From Hoylesella buccalis ATCC 35310 (GTDB taxonomy: Bacteria > Bacteroidota > Bacteroidia > Bacteroidales > Bacteroidaceae): DNA of 64,000 nt. Where the stretch lies: NCBI RefSeq assembly GCF_025151385.1, contig NZ_CP102287.1, positions 868,001 to 932,000 of the forward strand, given 5' to 3'. Shown one piece after another: positions 43,587-51,953 of this stretch. Within the stretch, counting starts at the first letter, position 1; every line of letters starts with the position of its first letter. The notes under the pieces were generated by a model. That model was not told the origin of the DNA. It ran no database searches and worked only from the letters and a program-made list of their open reading frames with translations. Position numbers and translations under genes: made by a program.

Positions 43587-43590
43587 TCCT

Positions 43591-44571
43591 ATGGACAACA
43601 TCAAGGTCAGCATCATTTCCAAGAGCTCTGAATTGCCACCGATAACCTGCAACAACTTTTTTCACAGCACGGAGCTGTTCCGGATAGCCGAGCATACATC
43701 CGGTCAAACGCCTTACATGGTTGTTGCACAAGACCCTTCAGGCAAGTGTGTCGCTCACATGTTGGCGCTGCTGAGATGGCATGGCTCCTGGATTCCACCT
43801 TTTATATATAAGCAAGGGAGAGTTTACGGCGAGGGAGAATATGAGGACAGCTGTGAGAACAAGGAACAAGTGTTTGGGCTGATGCTGCATGAAATCAACC
43901 GTTTCTTCAGGCGCAAGCTCGCGCTATACACAGAGTTCAGCGCGTTGAGCCAGAAGATGTTTGGCTATCAGTACTTCAGACAGAACAAGTACTTCCCCAT
44001 GAACTGGCAAGAGATTCATAATTCGCTGCACAGTATGCCGCCAGAAAACAGGTTGAGCAAGAAGGCCTTGAAACGTATCGCACACGCTGAATCTGCCGGA
44101 GTGACGACGAGTGAGGTGGCTACCACGGAAGAACTCCAACTATTTTACAATCACCTGAAAAATCACTTCAGAAGCAAAATCAAGAGATTCATCCCTTCTG
44201 AAGAGATGTTTACGAAGTTGTATCAGAATCAACACACCAAGACATTCATCACACAGTACAAAAACAAGCTGATTGGCGGATGCACCATTATCCTTTCACA
44301 AGGAAACGCTTATCTGTGGTATCTGGCATCCAAGCGCAAGACTTTCTACCCCCTGCACCCCGACACGGTCACGGTATGGAACGCCATTAAGTATGCACAC
44401 GCCAATCATTGCGCGCATTTCTACTTCCTCTACGCTGGCTTACCATTTAAGAAGAGTCAGTTCAGAGAGTTCATCCTCAGGTTCGGAGGCAAGCCAGTGA
44501 CCAAATACCGCTGGTTCAGGATATACATACCGTGGGTGAATCGTGTATTTTCTTGGCTCTATCGGCAATGA
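43591..44571 (+). CDS. FemAB/GNAT-like acyltransferase
   Basis: 326 residues from the ATG at 43591; the frame open to 43555 would run through the -7 box. The fold resembles the paired GNAT domains of FemAB/BioF2-like acetyltransferases: an N-terminal FFHSTELFRIAEHTSGQTPYMVVA with AHMLALLRWHGSW, then LFYNHLKNHFRSKIKRFIPSEEMFTKLY, FITQYKNKLIGGCTIIL and YLWYLASKRKTFYPLHPDTVTVWNAI. Such proteins transfer amino-acyl or acyl groups in envelope or glycan modification; the substrate is unknown. It is divergent from maf and 130 bp upstream of clpC. Confidence 0.7.
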   Translation: MDNIKVSIISKSSELPPITCNNFFHSTELFRIAEHTSGQTPYMVVAQDPSGKCVAHMLALLRWHGSWIPPFIYKQGRVYGEGEYEDSCENKEQVFGLMLHEINRFFRRKLALYTEFSALSQKMFGYQYFRQNKYFPMNWQEIHNSLHSMPPENRLSKKALKRIAHAESAGVTTSEVATTEELQLFYNHLKNHFRSKIKRFIPSEEMFTKLYQNQHTKTFITQYKNKLIGGCTIILSQGNAYLWYLASKRKTFYPLHPDTVTVWNAIKYAHANHCAHFYFLYAGLPFKKSQFREFILRFGGKPVTKYRWFRIYIPWVNRVFSWLYRQ

Positions 44572-44639
44572 GATTGATGCCGAGACGAGGCACCTCTTGA
44601 TAGTAAGACATCAGGATTGGATGGCGATGCTATCGTAGA

Positions 44640-44656
44640 TTGGCACGATTTTTGCA
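44640..44656 (+). promoter_or_regulatory. Sigma-54 (-24/-12) promoter of clpC
   Basis: TTGGCACG (44640-44647), ATTT, TTGCA (44652-44656) matches the sigma-54 consensus TTGGCACG-N4-TTGCA at every position, including GG and GC at the invariant -24/-12 dinucleotides. It lies 46 bp upstream of the clpC ATG. It does not fit the housekeeping TAnnTTTG form (GATTTTTG). Confidence 0.7.
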
Positions 44657-44701
44657 AACTATTAAGTAGTATTTAATAAGAAAAGAAAGGTAAAAAGAGA
44701 T

Positions 44702-47242
44702 ATGACTAGTCAGTTTTCACCAAAAGTATCCGAAGTACTGGCATTCAGTAGAGAGGAAGCTACCCGACTGGCCAGCCGATCAGTTGGCCCGGAACATCTT
44801 CTTTTGGGGATGCTCAGAGAAAAGGATAGCCTGGTACAAAATGTGTTTACACGATTGAACATCAATCTTCCAACCGTGAAAGCAGAATTGGAAAACCGGG
44901 TACGAATAGAAGAAATCAACGAACCCATCAACACGTCGGAACTCGTTTTGAACGAGAGAGCCAGCAACATTTTGAAGCTGGCCGTGCTGGAAGCGAGGAT
45001 TCAACATACGCAAACGGTGGACGTGCATCATCTGTTGTTGGCCATCTTGCATGACCAAGCCAACAATGGAGCCAAAGAAATATTAGAAACAAACAACATG
45101 AACTACGAAGATACGCTGACCTATTTGCGACGAATGGCAAAACCAACAAGCAGCAGACTTGACTTGCCAGACGAGGAAGAGGAAGCTGAGTTTGACTCAA
45201 GAGGACAGCAAACGGCTCATAACCAGAGCAATGTTGCACCATCAACAACGACACAGTCGAGAAAAGGGAATGGCAAAACGCCTATCCTGGACAACTTCTC
45301 TACCGATTTGACACAAGCAGCAAGGGAGGGAAAACTGGATCCGGTGGTAGGAAGGGACAAGGAAATTCTACGCGTTATCGAGATTCTGGGACGACGAAAG
45401 AAGAATAATCCTATATTAATAGGTGAGCCGGGCGTCGGTAAAAGCGCCATCGTAGAGGGATTAGCACAACTGATTGCCAAGCACAAGACATCTCCCGTGC
45501 TATTCAACAAGCGAGTGGTAAGTCTGGACATGACAGCCATCGTGGCCGGAACGAAATACCGGGGACAATTTGAGGAGCGTATTCGTGCCCTGTTGAAAGA
45601 ATTGGAACAGAATCCTGACATCATCGTTTTCATTGACGAGATTCACACGCTGATTGGTGCAGGAAGCACACCTGGAAGCATGGATGCCGCCAATATCATG
45701 AAACCGGCATTAGCTCGTGGTGTGATTCAGTGTATTGGTGCTACCACATTGGATGAATATCGAAACTCGATAGAGAAAGATGGTGCGTTGGAACGAAGAT
45801 TCCAAAAGGTGCTGATTGAGCCGACTACCACGGAGGAAACGCTACAGATACTGAAAAATATCAAGGAGAGATACGAACAGCATCATCATGTTCAATACTC
45901 GGATGAGGCACTGTTGGCCTGTGTCAAGTTGACAGAAAGGTATGTAACCGACCGTTTCTTCCCCGACAAGGCTATTGATGCCATGGATGAAGTGGGGTCG
46001 AAAGTGTTTTTACAGCACGCTGAAGTGCCTTCCTCTATCACCGACAAAGAAAAAGAAATCGATGCGGTTAAAATAAAAAAGCAAGAAGCTGTACGCAATC
46101 AGAATTTCGAATTGGCAGCCAGTTATCGAGACAAACAAACCGAATTGGAAATTGAGTTGGAAGACATGAACAAGCAATGGTCGTCCGGCAAGATGGACGA
46201 AAGGGTGAACATCACGGCGGACGAGGTTGCTGATGTTGTGTCAATGATGACCGGTGTGCCTGTTCAACGCATGGCAGAAGCTGAAGGCGTGAGGTTGAAG
46301 GGAATGGCCAAAGAGCTGAAAGACGCTGTCATTGCCCAAGATCCAGCCATCGACAAGTTGGTAAAGGCCATACAGAGGAATCGCATTGGATTGAAAGATC
46401 CGAACCATCCCATTGGTGCTTTCATGTTCTTGGGGCCTACTGGCGTAGGAAAGACCTATCTTGCCAAGAAATTGGCTGAGCACATGTTTGGTTCAACGGA
46501 TGCGCTGATCAGGATTGACATGAGCGAATACACCGAGAGTTTCAATGTTTCGCGGCTCGTGGGAGCACCTCCTGGATATGTAGGTTATGAGGAAGGAGGA
46601 CAACTAACCGAGAAAGTTAGGCGTCATCCCTACTCCATTGTTTTGCTGGACGAAATAGAAAAGGCGCACGGTAACGTGTTTAACACCCTGCTACAAGTGT
46701 TGGATGAAGGAAGATTGACGGACGGAAACGGTCGATTGGTTGACTTTAGAAACACCGTCATCATCATGACTTCGAATGCCGGTACACGCCAACTGAAGGA
46801 ATTTGGGCGTGGTATTGGTTTCAATGCTGCCAACAATTTAGGTCCCAGCATGAATGATGAGGATAAGGAATACGCCCGCTCGATTATTCAGAAGAGCCTG
46901 AGCAAGCAGTTCGCACCAGAGTTTTTGAATCGTTTGGACGAAATCATTATCTTCGATCAGCTTGACTTGAATGCCATCAAGAAGATCATCAACATCGAAT
47001 TGACGGGGCTATTCAAACGCATTGAAGGCATGGGATACCACATTCATGTTTCGGATAAGGCAAAAGAGTTTGTGGCTACAAAAGGTTATGACGTGCAGTT
47101 TGGTGCCCGTCCACTGAAGAGAGCCATTCAAACTTATATTGAAGATGGCGTTGCAGCACGCATTCTTTCGGGCGAACTCCAACCTGGTGACACCATCAAC
47201 ATCGAGAAAAAACCTGGAAAAGAAGAGCTGGTTTTCAAGTAA
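44702..47242 (+). CDS. clpC: ClpC-type AAA+ unfoldase, Clp protease ATP-binding subunit
   Basis: An 846-residue HSP100 protein. The N-terminal Clp_N domain has two repeats (FSREEATRLASRSVGPEHLLLGML, and ILKLAVLEARIQHTQTVDVHHLLLAIL). D1 has Walker A GEPGVGKS (241-248) and Walker B VIFIDEIH-like IVFIDEIHTLIGAG. A UVR-like middle segment (AVRNQNFELAASYRDKQTELE) distinguishes ClpC from ClpA/ClpB. D2 has GPTGVGKT (578-585). It unfolds substrates for ClpP in protein quality control. It is a single gene with a sigma-54-like promoter and a strong terminator. Confidence 0.93.
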   Translation: MTSQFSPKVSEVLAFSREEATRLASRSVGPEHLLLGMLREKDSLVQNVFTRLNINLPTVKAELENRVRIEEINEPINTSELVLNERASNILKLAVLEARIQHTQTVDVHHLLLAILHDQANNGAKEILETNNMNYEDTLTYLRRMAKPTSSRLDLPDEEEEAEFDSRGQQTAHNQSNVAPSTTTQSRKGNGKTPILDNFSTDLTQAAREGKLDPVVGRDKEILRVIEILGRRKKNNPILIGEPGVGKSAIVEGLAQLIAKHKTSPVLFNKRVVSLDMTAIVAGTKYRGQFEERIRALLKELEQNPDIIVFIDEIHTLIGAGSTPGSMDAANIMKPALARGVIQCIGATTLDEYRNSIEKDGALERRFQKVLIEPTTTEETLQILKNIKERYEQHHHVQYSDEALLACVKLTERYVTDRFFPDKAIDAMDEVGSKVFLQHAEVPSSITDKEKEIDAVKIKKQEAVRNQNFELAASYRDKQTELEIELEDMNKQWSSGKMDERVNITADEVADVVSMMTGVPVQRMAEAEGVRLKGMAKELKDAVIAQDPAIDKLVKAIQRNRIGLKDPNHPIGAFMFLGPTGVGKTYLAKKLAEHMFGSTDALIRIDMSEYTESFNVSRLVGAPPGYVGYEEGGQLTEKVRRHPYSIVLLDEIEKAHGNVFNTLLQVLDEGRLTDGNGRLVDFRNTVIIMTSNAGTRQLKEFGRGIGFNAANNLGPSMNDEDKEYARSIIQKSLSKQFAPEFLNRLDEIIIFDQLDLNAIKKIINIELTGLFKRIEGMGYHIHVSDKAKEFVATKGYDVQFGARPLKRAIQTYIEDGVAARILSGELQPGDTINIEKKPGKEELVFK

Positions 47243-47283
47243 TCAGTGCGGGCTTTGAATATAAATAAGCAAACATTCATGAA

Positions 47284-47325
47284 CAAAAAGTCCCAAAGGT
47301 GATGATCATCTTTGGGACTTTTTGT
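47284..47325. terminator. Bidirectional intrinsic terminator between clpC and guaA
   Basis: AAAAAGTCCCAAAG, an 11-nt loop and CTTTGGGACTTTTT form a perfect stem with A and T tracts on both sides, so it can end both convergent transcripts. Confidence 0.92.
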
Positions 47326-47352
47326 TATATTTTGCATGGAAATGAGGAATCA

Positions 47353-48897
47353 TCATTCCCATTCGATGGTCGAAGGCGGTTTCGAAGAAATATCGTAGCA
47401 AACCCTATTCACCCCTTTCACCTTGTTGATAATCTCGTTAGACACCTTTGCTAAAAACTCGTATGGCAAGTGTGCCCAGTCGGCAGTCATGGCATCCGTG
47501 CTGGTAACGGCACGCAATGCAACGGGATGCTCATAAGTTCGCTCATCCCCCATCACACCAACACTGCGAATAGTAGACAGCAATACGGTTCCAGCCTGCC
47601 ACACTTTATCGTATAATGGCTCGCCATCGTCGCAAATCCAATCATGCAACGCACGAACATAAATATCGTCCGCCTCTTGTAAAATGGCGACCTTCTCGGG
47701 TGTAATGTCCCCAAGAATGCGGACAGCAAGGCCGGGACCGGGGAACGGATGACGCTTGATGAGATGTTCGGGCATCCCCAATTGGTAGCCCACTCGGCGC
47801 ACTTCGTCCTTGAACAGCCACTGAAGAGGCTCGCAAAGTTGCAGATGCATGTCCTTTGGAAGGCCACCCACGTTGTGATGACTCTTGATAACCATGCCAG
47901 TAATACTCAAGCTTTCGATGCGGTCAGGATAGATAGTTCCCTGCGCTAACCACTTGGCATCGGTGATTTTCTTCGCTTCTGCGTTGAATACCTCAACGAA
48001 GTCGCGGCCGATAATCTTGCGTTTTTGCTCTGGATCGGTCACTCCTTTCAAGTCATCAAAGAACTTCTTGCTGGCATCAACGCCTATCACGTTCAGGCCA
48101 AGACCTTCATAAGCCTTCATAACATTGCTGAACTCATTCTTCCGCAACAAGCCATGGTCGACGAAAATGCAGGTCAAATTACGACCAATGGCTTTGTTCA
48201 AAAGTGTTGCACACACAGAAGAGTCAACGCCACCACTCAGTCCTAATATCACCTTGTCATTGCCCACCTGTTGCTGAATGCTCTCAACCGTGCTCTCAAT
48301 GAATGATGCAGGGCTCCATGTTTGCTGGCTACCGCAGATGTCCACCACGAAGTTTTTCAACAAAGTGGTACCCTGTGTGGAATGAAACACTTCGGGATGG
48401 AACTGAACAGCCCATGTTGGATTCTTCTCACTGGCGTACGCTGCATACTTCACCTCGCCTGTACTGGCAATGACATGACAATCACTTGGAATGGCAGTAA
48501 TGGTATCACCATGGCTCATCCACACCTGTGACTGCGGTTGGAAGCCCTTGAATAGCGGATCAGTTGCGTCAAACTTTTCCAAATGAGCGCGTCCATATTC
48601 GCGCGTACCCGTACTTTCTACCTTTCCACCATTGGTGAATGAGATGAACTGGGCGCCGTAGCAGATGCCCAAAACGGGGTACTTGCCTATGAAATCACTT
48701 AAGTCACACTTGAATGCCTCATGGTCATGCACCGAATACGGCGAACCACTCAGGATGACACCAATGACAGATTCGTCACCTTTAGGAAACTTATTATACG
48801 GTAATATTTCGCAGAAGGTATCCAATTCACGCACTCTTCGGCCAATAAGCTGTGTAGTTTGTGAACCAAAGTCTAAAATGATAATTTTCTGTTGCAT
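47353..48897 (-). CDS. guaA: GMP synthase (glutamine-hydrolysing)
   Basis: 514 residues from the ATG at 48897; the open frame to 48954 is in the leader. It converts XMP to GMP. The class I GATase has GICYGAQ with Cys79 and FHPEV (His167, Glu169). The ATP-pyrophosphatase has SGGVDSS at 221-227 and the C-terminal dimerisation domain ends with [10 protein letters not shown]. Normal length and complete. It is a single gene with a consensus promoter about 120 bp upstream and a shared terminator downstream. Confidence 0.97.
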   Translation of the reverse strand: MQQKIIILDFGSQTTQLIGRRVRELDTFCEILPYNKFPKGDESVIGVILSGSPYSVHDHEAFKCDLSDFIGKYPVLGICYGAQFISFTNGGKVESTGTREYGRAHLEKFDATDPLFKGFQPQSQVWMSHGDTITAIPSDCHVIASTGEVKYAAYASEKNPTWAVQFHPEVFHSTQGTTLLKNFVVDICGSQQTWSPASFIESTVESIQQQVGNDKVILGLSGGVDSSVCATLLNKAIGRNLTCIFVDHGLLRKNEFSNVMKAYEGLGLNVIGVDASKKFFDDLKGVTDPEQKRKIIGRDFVEVFNAEAKKITDAKWLAQGTIYPDRIESLSITGMVIKSHHNVGGLPKDMHLQLCEPLQWLFKDEVRRVGYQLGMPEHLIKRHPFPGPGLAVRILGDITPEKVAILQEADDIYVRALHDWICDDGEPLYDKVWQAGTVLLSTIRSVGVMGDERTYEHPVALRAVTSTDAMTADWAHLPYEFLAKVSNEIINKVKGVNRVCYDISSKPPSTIEWE

Positions 48898-49015
48898 ATT
48901 GATGATATTACAGGATACTGATTCGTAATGTATAGAACGACACATTCCGCACAAGAACGAGCTAACTTATTAGTTACAGAATGCCCCACTCTGGTCTTCA
49001 TGTCTTTCTATGGTA

Positions 49016-49046
49016 CAAAGATAAAGGTTTTCGAGCAAATAACAAA
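49016..49046 (-). promoter_or_regulatory. Promoter of guaA
   Basis: On the minus strand TTTG (49046-49043), 19 bases and TATCTTTG (49023-49016), a perfect consensus match. It predicts a leader of about 110 nt before the guaA ATG. That leader contains a small TAACT-AATA-AGTTA dyad but no riboswitch I recognise. Confidence 0.75.
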
Positions 49047-49130
49047 GGGGTGCGAAAAAAATGTCGTTGAGCAAACAATTTTAGGCGCAATTGCTGAAAC
49101 CTCATATAAAGATTTTACTGACCTACCACC

Positions 49131-49168
49131 AAAAAGTGGCATGCGCAATCCTTGAAGCGCATGCCACT
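49131..49168 (-). terminator. Intrinsic terminator of the glycogen cluster
   Basis: AGTGGCATGCGC and GCGCATGCCACT form a perfect 12-bp GC-rich stem around a 10-nt loop; on the minus strand it is followed by TTTTTGG. It lies 44 bp beyond the GH57 stop codon. Confidence 0.9.
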
Positions 49169-49211
49169 AATATGATGTTTCACAACTAAATCGCTACAAA
49201 ACGACAACGAA

Positions 49212-50624
49212 TCATGCCTGTAAATCTTTGTCTTTGGCAGCGATTGACGTTGCCTCTGTACCAGAAACCGTACCTTTATCCTTGTCTGTATCGTCGTCCA
49301 GCTTCGCCTTGAGCTTATCACTGGCCGCCTCTATCTTTTCTATTTTTGTCTGCAAACGCAGGATTTCCTTCTCCTTAATCTCTATTTCTTCGCCTTGATT
49401 CCTGATGGTTGTCAATAGAGAATTCAGCTCTTCATTATCGATTTCTTCAGGATAAAGCGTATTCACCCGATTGATAAAGTCACCCAAGATGTTCATATAA
49501 TTGGTAAAGGCATCGAAAGGACTGCTGTAAATGCCTCGATCCAATCCCACTCCAGACGATTTAGTGGTCATGAATCTAAAGTTGTTGCTGGCTTGTAAAT
49601 AATCCCAATCCTGATTAATTCGCGGATCATTGGCGATTCTCACGCGATCAGCAACACTGTAAAGCTTGTTGAATGCCTCTCGCTGCATGGGGTTTCCAAG
49701 CCAAGCACTCACATCTCTCTCCTCATCATTCCAGCTAATTGTATCTGGAACATCCAAGGCACCAACGCTCTGGGTCTTTGAACATATCTCATAAGGAGTA
49801 GAAAAGACGATGTCTTTATGCTTTGCACAAAACGGCAATGCCTTTAAAAACTCAAGAATGTTGCTGTCCAAAGGCTGCGACATCCCTATGGCAGACAGAT
49901 TCATGAAGATGTTGATTACCTGCTCTTTATCAGGAAGTTCAGCGATTCGGTTGATATAATTGTCGGCAAACAAAGGATAACCTTCCCATGAACGGTTATT
50001 GAAACGCAATGAGATGTCGTCACTCAATTCCACGTCACGCAATAAAAGTTTCAGCTTTGGCGCCAACGTACAATGATAAACATAATGAGGCGATTTCCAT
50101 CCCAGCACCTGTTTGGCGCCCTCTGTCAGCATACCATCAAACCCCATTTGTGAAACTTGCAGTCCGATGTCATCACTGTAAATCAATGACGAATTGCGTA
50201 GTACACGAGGTTTTTGGCCGAAATACTCTTCCATCTTCTTGCACTGGCGCTTCACCTCTGCTGCAAAACATTCCTCATTAATCAGCGATGAAAGACCGTG
50301 CGAATAGGGTTCGGCCAAGAACTCCACGCATTTTGTTTCGTTGAGTTCTTGCAATTTCTCAAGCACTTGCGGTGCATGAATCTCCATTTGCTCTATCGCC
50401 ACGCCTGAAAGAGAAAAGGCCACCTTGAAATATCCATTGTGCGTCTTAATCATGTCCAACAGGGTGTTGAGGGCTGGCATGTACGATTGATTGGCAATCT
50501 CTGTCATAGACCGCTCATTCTCATAGTCATCATAATAATAATGGTCGGTACCAATGTCAAAAAAGCGATAACGCTTCAGATGCCTAATCTGATGTATTTC
50601 GAAATATAGACAAATTGTTTTCAT
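49212..50624 (-). CDS. Glycoside hydrolase family 57 protein
   Basis: A 470-residue GH57-like alpha-glucan enzyme. MKTICLYFEIHQIRHLKRYRFFDIG carries the first motif (HQ at 11-12), with VAFSLSGVAIEQMEIHAP, FLAEPYSHGLSSL and MGFDGMLTEGAKQVLGWKSPHYVY following the usual order of the family barrel. From about 415 onward, EIEIKEKEILRLQTKIEKIEAASDKLKAKL predicts a coiled coil. GH57 members act as alpha-amylases or glucan-branching enzymes; which applies here is not readable. It is last in the glycogen cluster, 44 bp after the GT4 gene. Confidence 0.88.
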   Translation of the reverse strand: MKTICLYFEIHQIRHLKRYRFFDIGTDHYYYDDYENERSMTEIANQSYMPALNTLLDMIKTHNGYFKVAFSLSGVAIEQMEIHAPQVLEKLQELNETKCVEFLAEPYSHGLSSLINEECFAAEVKRQCKKMEEYFGQKPRVLRNSSLIYSDDIGLQVSQMGFDGMLTEGAKQVLGWKSPHYVYHCTLAPKLKLLLRDVELSDDISLRFNNRSWEGYPLFADNYINRIAELPDKEQVINIFMNLSAIGMSQPLDSNILEFLKALPFCAKHKDIVFSTPYEICSKTQSVGALDVPDTISWNDEERDVSAWLGNPMQREAFNKLYSVADRVRIANDPRINQDWDYLQASNNFRFMTTKSSGVGLDRGIYSSPFDAFTNYMNILGDFINRVNTLYPEEIDNEELNSLLTTIRNQGEEIEIKEKEILRLQTKIEKIEAASDKLKAKLDDDTDKDKGTVSGTEATSIAAKDKDLQA

Positions 50625-50668
50625 TGTTATTTATAGGTTTTTCGTTATTTCACACATATCTATCACAC

Positions 50669-51937
50669 TTAACGCCAGCCCATCGTACGCTCGTAAAGCT
50701 CTCTAATCCACACGCCAACCTTCTCCCATGTAATCTGATCAACCTCTTTCTTTCCCTCTGTTTGCAGGTAGGTGAACAGACTTTCATTGTGACAAATGGA
50801 GTAGATGGCATCCGCCAGGGCATGAATGTCCCAATAGTCAACTTTGATACAGTTGGTCAAAATTTCGGCACATCCGCTCTGTCTGGAGATGATGGAGGGT
50901 GTACCACATTGCATTGCCTCTAGCGGAGAGATGCCAAACGGCTCACTCACAGACGGCATGACATACACGTCAGAAGCCTTCAAACACTCGTACACCTGTT
51001 TTCCACGTAGGAATCCAGGGAAATGAAAGCGATGTGCAATACCTCGCTGAGCCGCCAGATAAATCATTTGATCCATCATATCGCCCGACCCTGCCATGCA
51101 AAAACGTACATTGTGTGTGCGATGAAGCACCATATTAGCAGCCTCAACAAAGTATTCAGGACCCTTCTGCATGGTCAAACGCCCTAAAAAAGTGACGACT
51201 TTCTCTTTCCCCCGGTGGTCCGCACGAGGGATATCTTGCAATTCTTGCCGCAGTGGATAAACAGCATTGTGCACCGTAAAGCACTTTCGGGGATCTTGAT
51301 GATACTGATTAATGACCGTTTGCCGAGTCAGCTCACTCACACACATGATACAGTCGGCATTGTCCATTCCGTTTTTCTCCATGCTATAAACGGTTGGATT
51401 CACCTTGCCCCTGCTACGGTCAAAGTCGGTTGCATGCACATGAATGCATAGTGGTTTTCCGCTCACTTGCTTCGCATGGATGCCGGCAGGATAGGTCAGC
51501 CAGTCGTGTGCATGGATAATGTCAAAGTCAAGTGAACGGGCAACCACGCCTGCCACGATAGAATAATTATTGATTTCTTCATGCAGATTATCGGGATAAC
51601 GACCTGAAAATTCCAAACATCCCAAGTCGTTAACATTCATGTAATTGAAATCAGCATAAATGTGATCTCTGAATCGATAATACTCCTGGTAGTCAGTGAT
51701 GTTTCCTATTCTACTTTTCACATAGTCAGCATCCACGTCACGCCAGGCAATAGGCACGTTGTTCATGGCAACCACATGGGCGTTCGACTGATCTTCGTCA
51801 CCCCATGGTTTTGGCAGACAGAAGGTAATCTCCATGTCTCCCTGCGCTTTCAGTCCTTCGGTGATACCAAAACTGGCCGTACCCAGACCACCGAGGATAT
51901 GAGGAGGATACTCCCATCCAAACATCAATACTTTCAT
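50669..51937 (-). CDS. GT4/GT5-like glycogen synthase family glycosyltransferase
   Basis: A 422-residue GT-B glycosyltransferase. MKVLMFGWEYPPHILGGLGTASFGITEGL is the N-terminal start with the GGLG loop of glycogen and starch synthases; IIHAHDWLTYPAG, VTFLGRLTMQKGPEYFVEAA and VSEPFGISPLEAMQCGTPSI (E-x7-E) complete the fold. It is shorter than classical GlgA (about 480 residues). In Bacteroidetes this protein lies between a debranching enzyme and a GH57, as here, and is thought to make glycogen. The neighbours are 16 bp upstream and 44 bp downstream, one operon. Confidence 0.88.
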   Translation of the reverse strand: MKVLMFGWEYPPHILGGLGTASFGITEGLKAQGDMEITFCLPKPWGDEDQSNAHVVAMNNVPIAWRDVDADYVKSRIGNITDYQEYYRFRDHIYADFNYMNVNDLGCLEFSGRYPDNLHEEINNYSIVAGVVARSLDFDIIHAHDWLTYPAGIHAKQVSGKPLCIHVHATDFDRSRGKVNPTVYSMEKNGMDNADCIMCVSELTRQTVINQYHQDPRKCFTVHNAVYPLRQELQDIPRADHRGKEKVVTFLGRLTMQKGPEYFVEAANMVLHRTHNVRFCMAGSGDMMDQMIYLAAQRGIAHRFHFPGFLRGKQVYECLKASDVYVMPSVSEPFGISPLEAMQCGTPSIISRQSGCAEILTNCIKVDYWDIHALADAIYSICHNESLFTYLQTEGKKEVDQITWEKVGVWIRELYERTMGWR

Positions 51938-51953
51938 TTGTTCATCCTCCTTT

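Noticed and set aside
48898..49015. Purine riboswitch in the guaA leader
   Set aside because: I could not find the three-way junction or conserved loops of known purine-binding RNAs; only a weak dyad is present.
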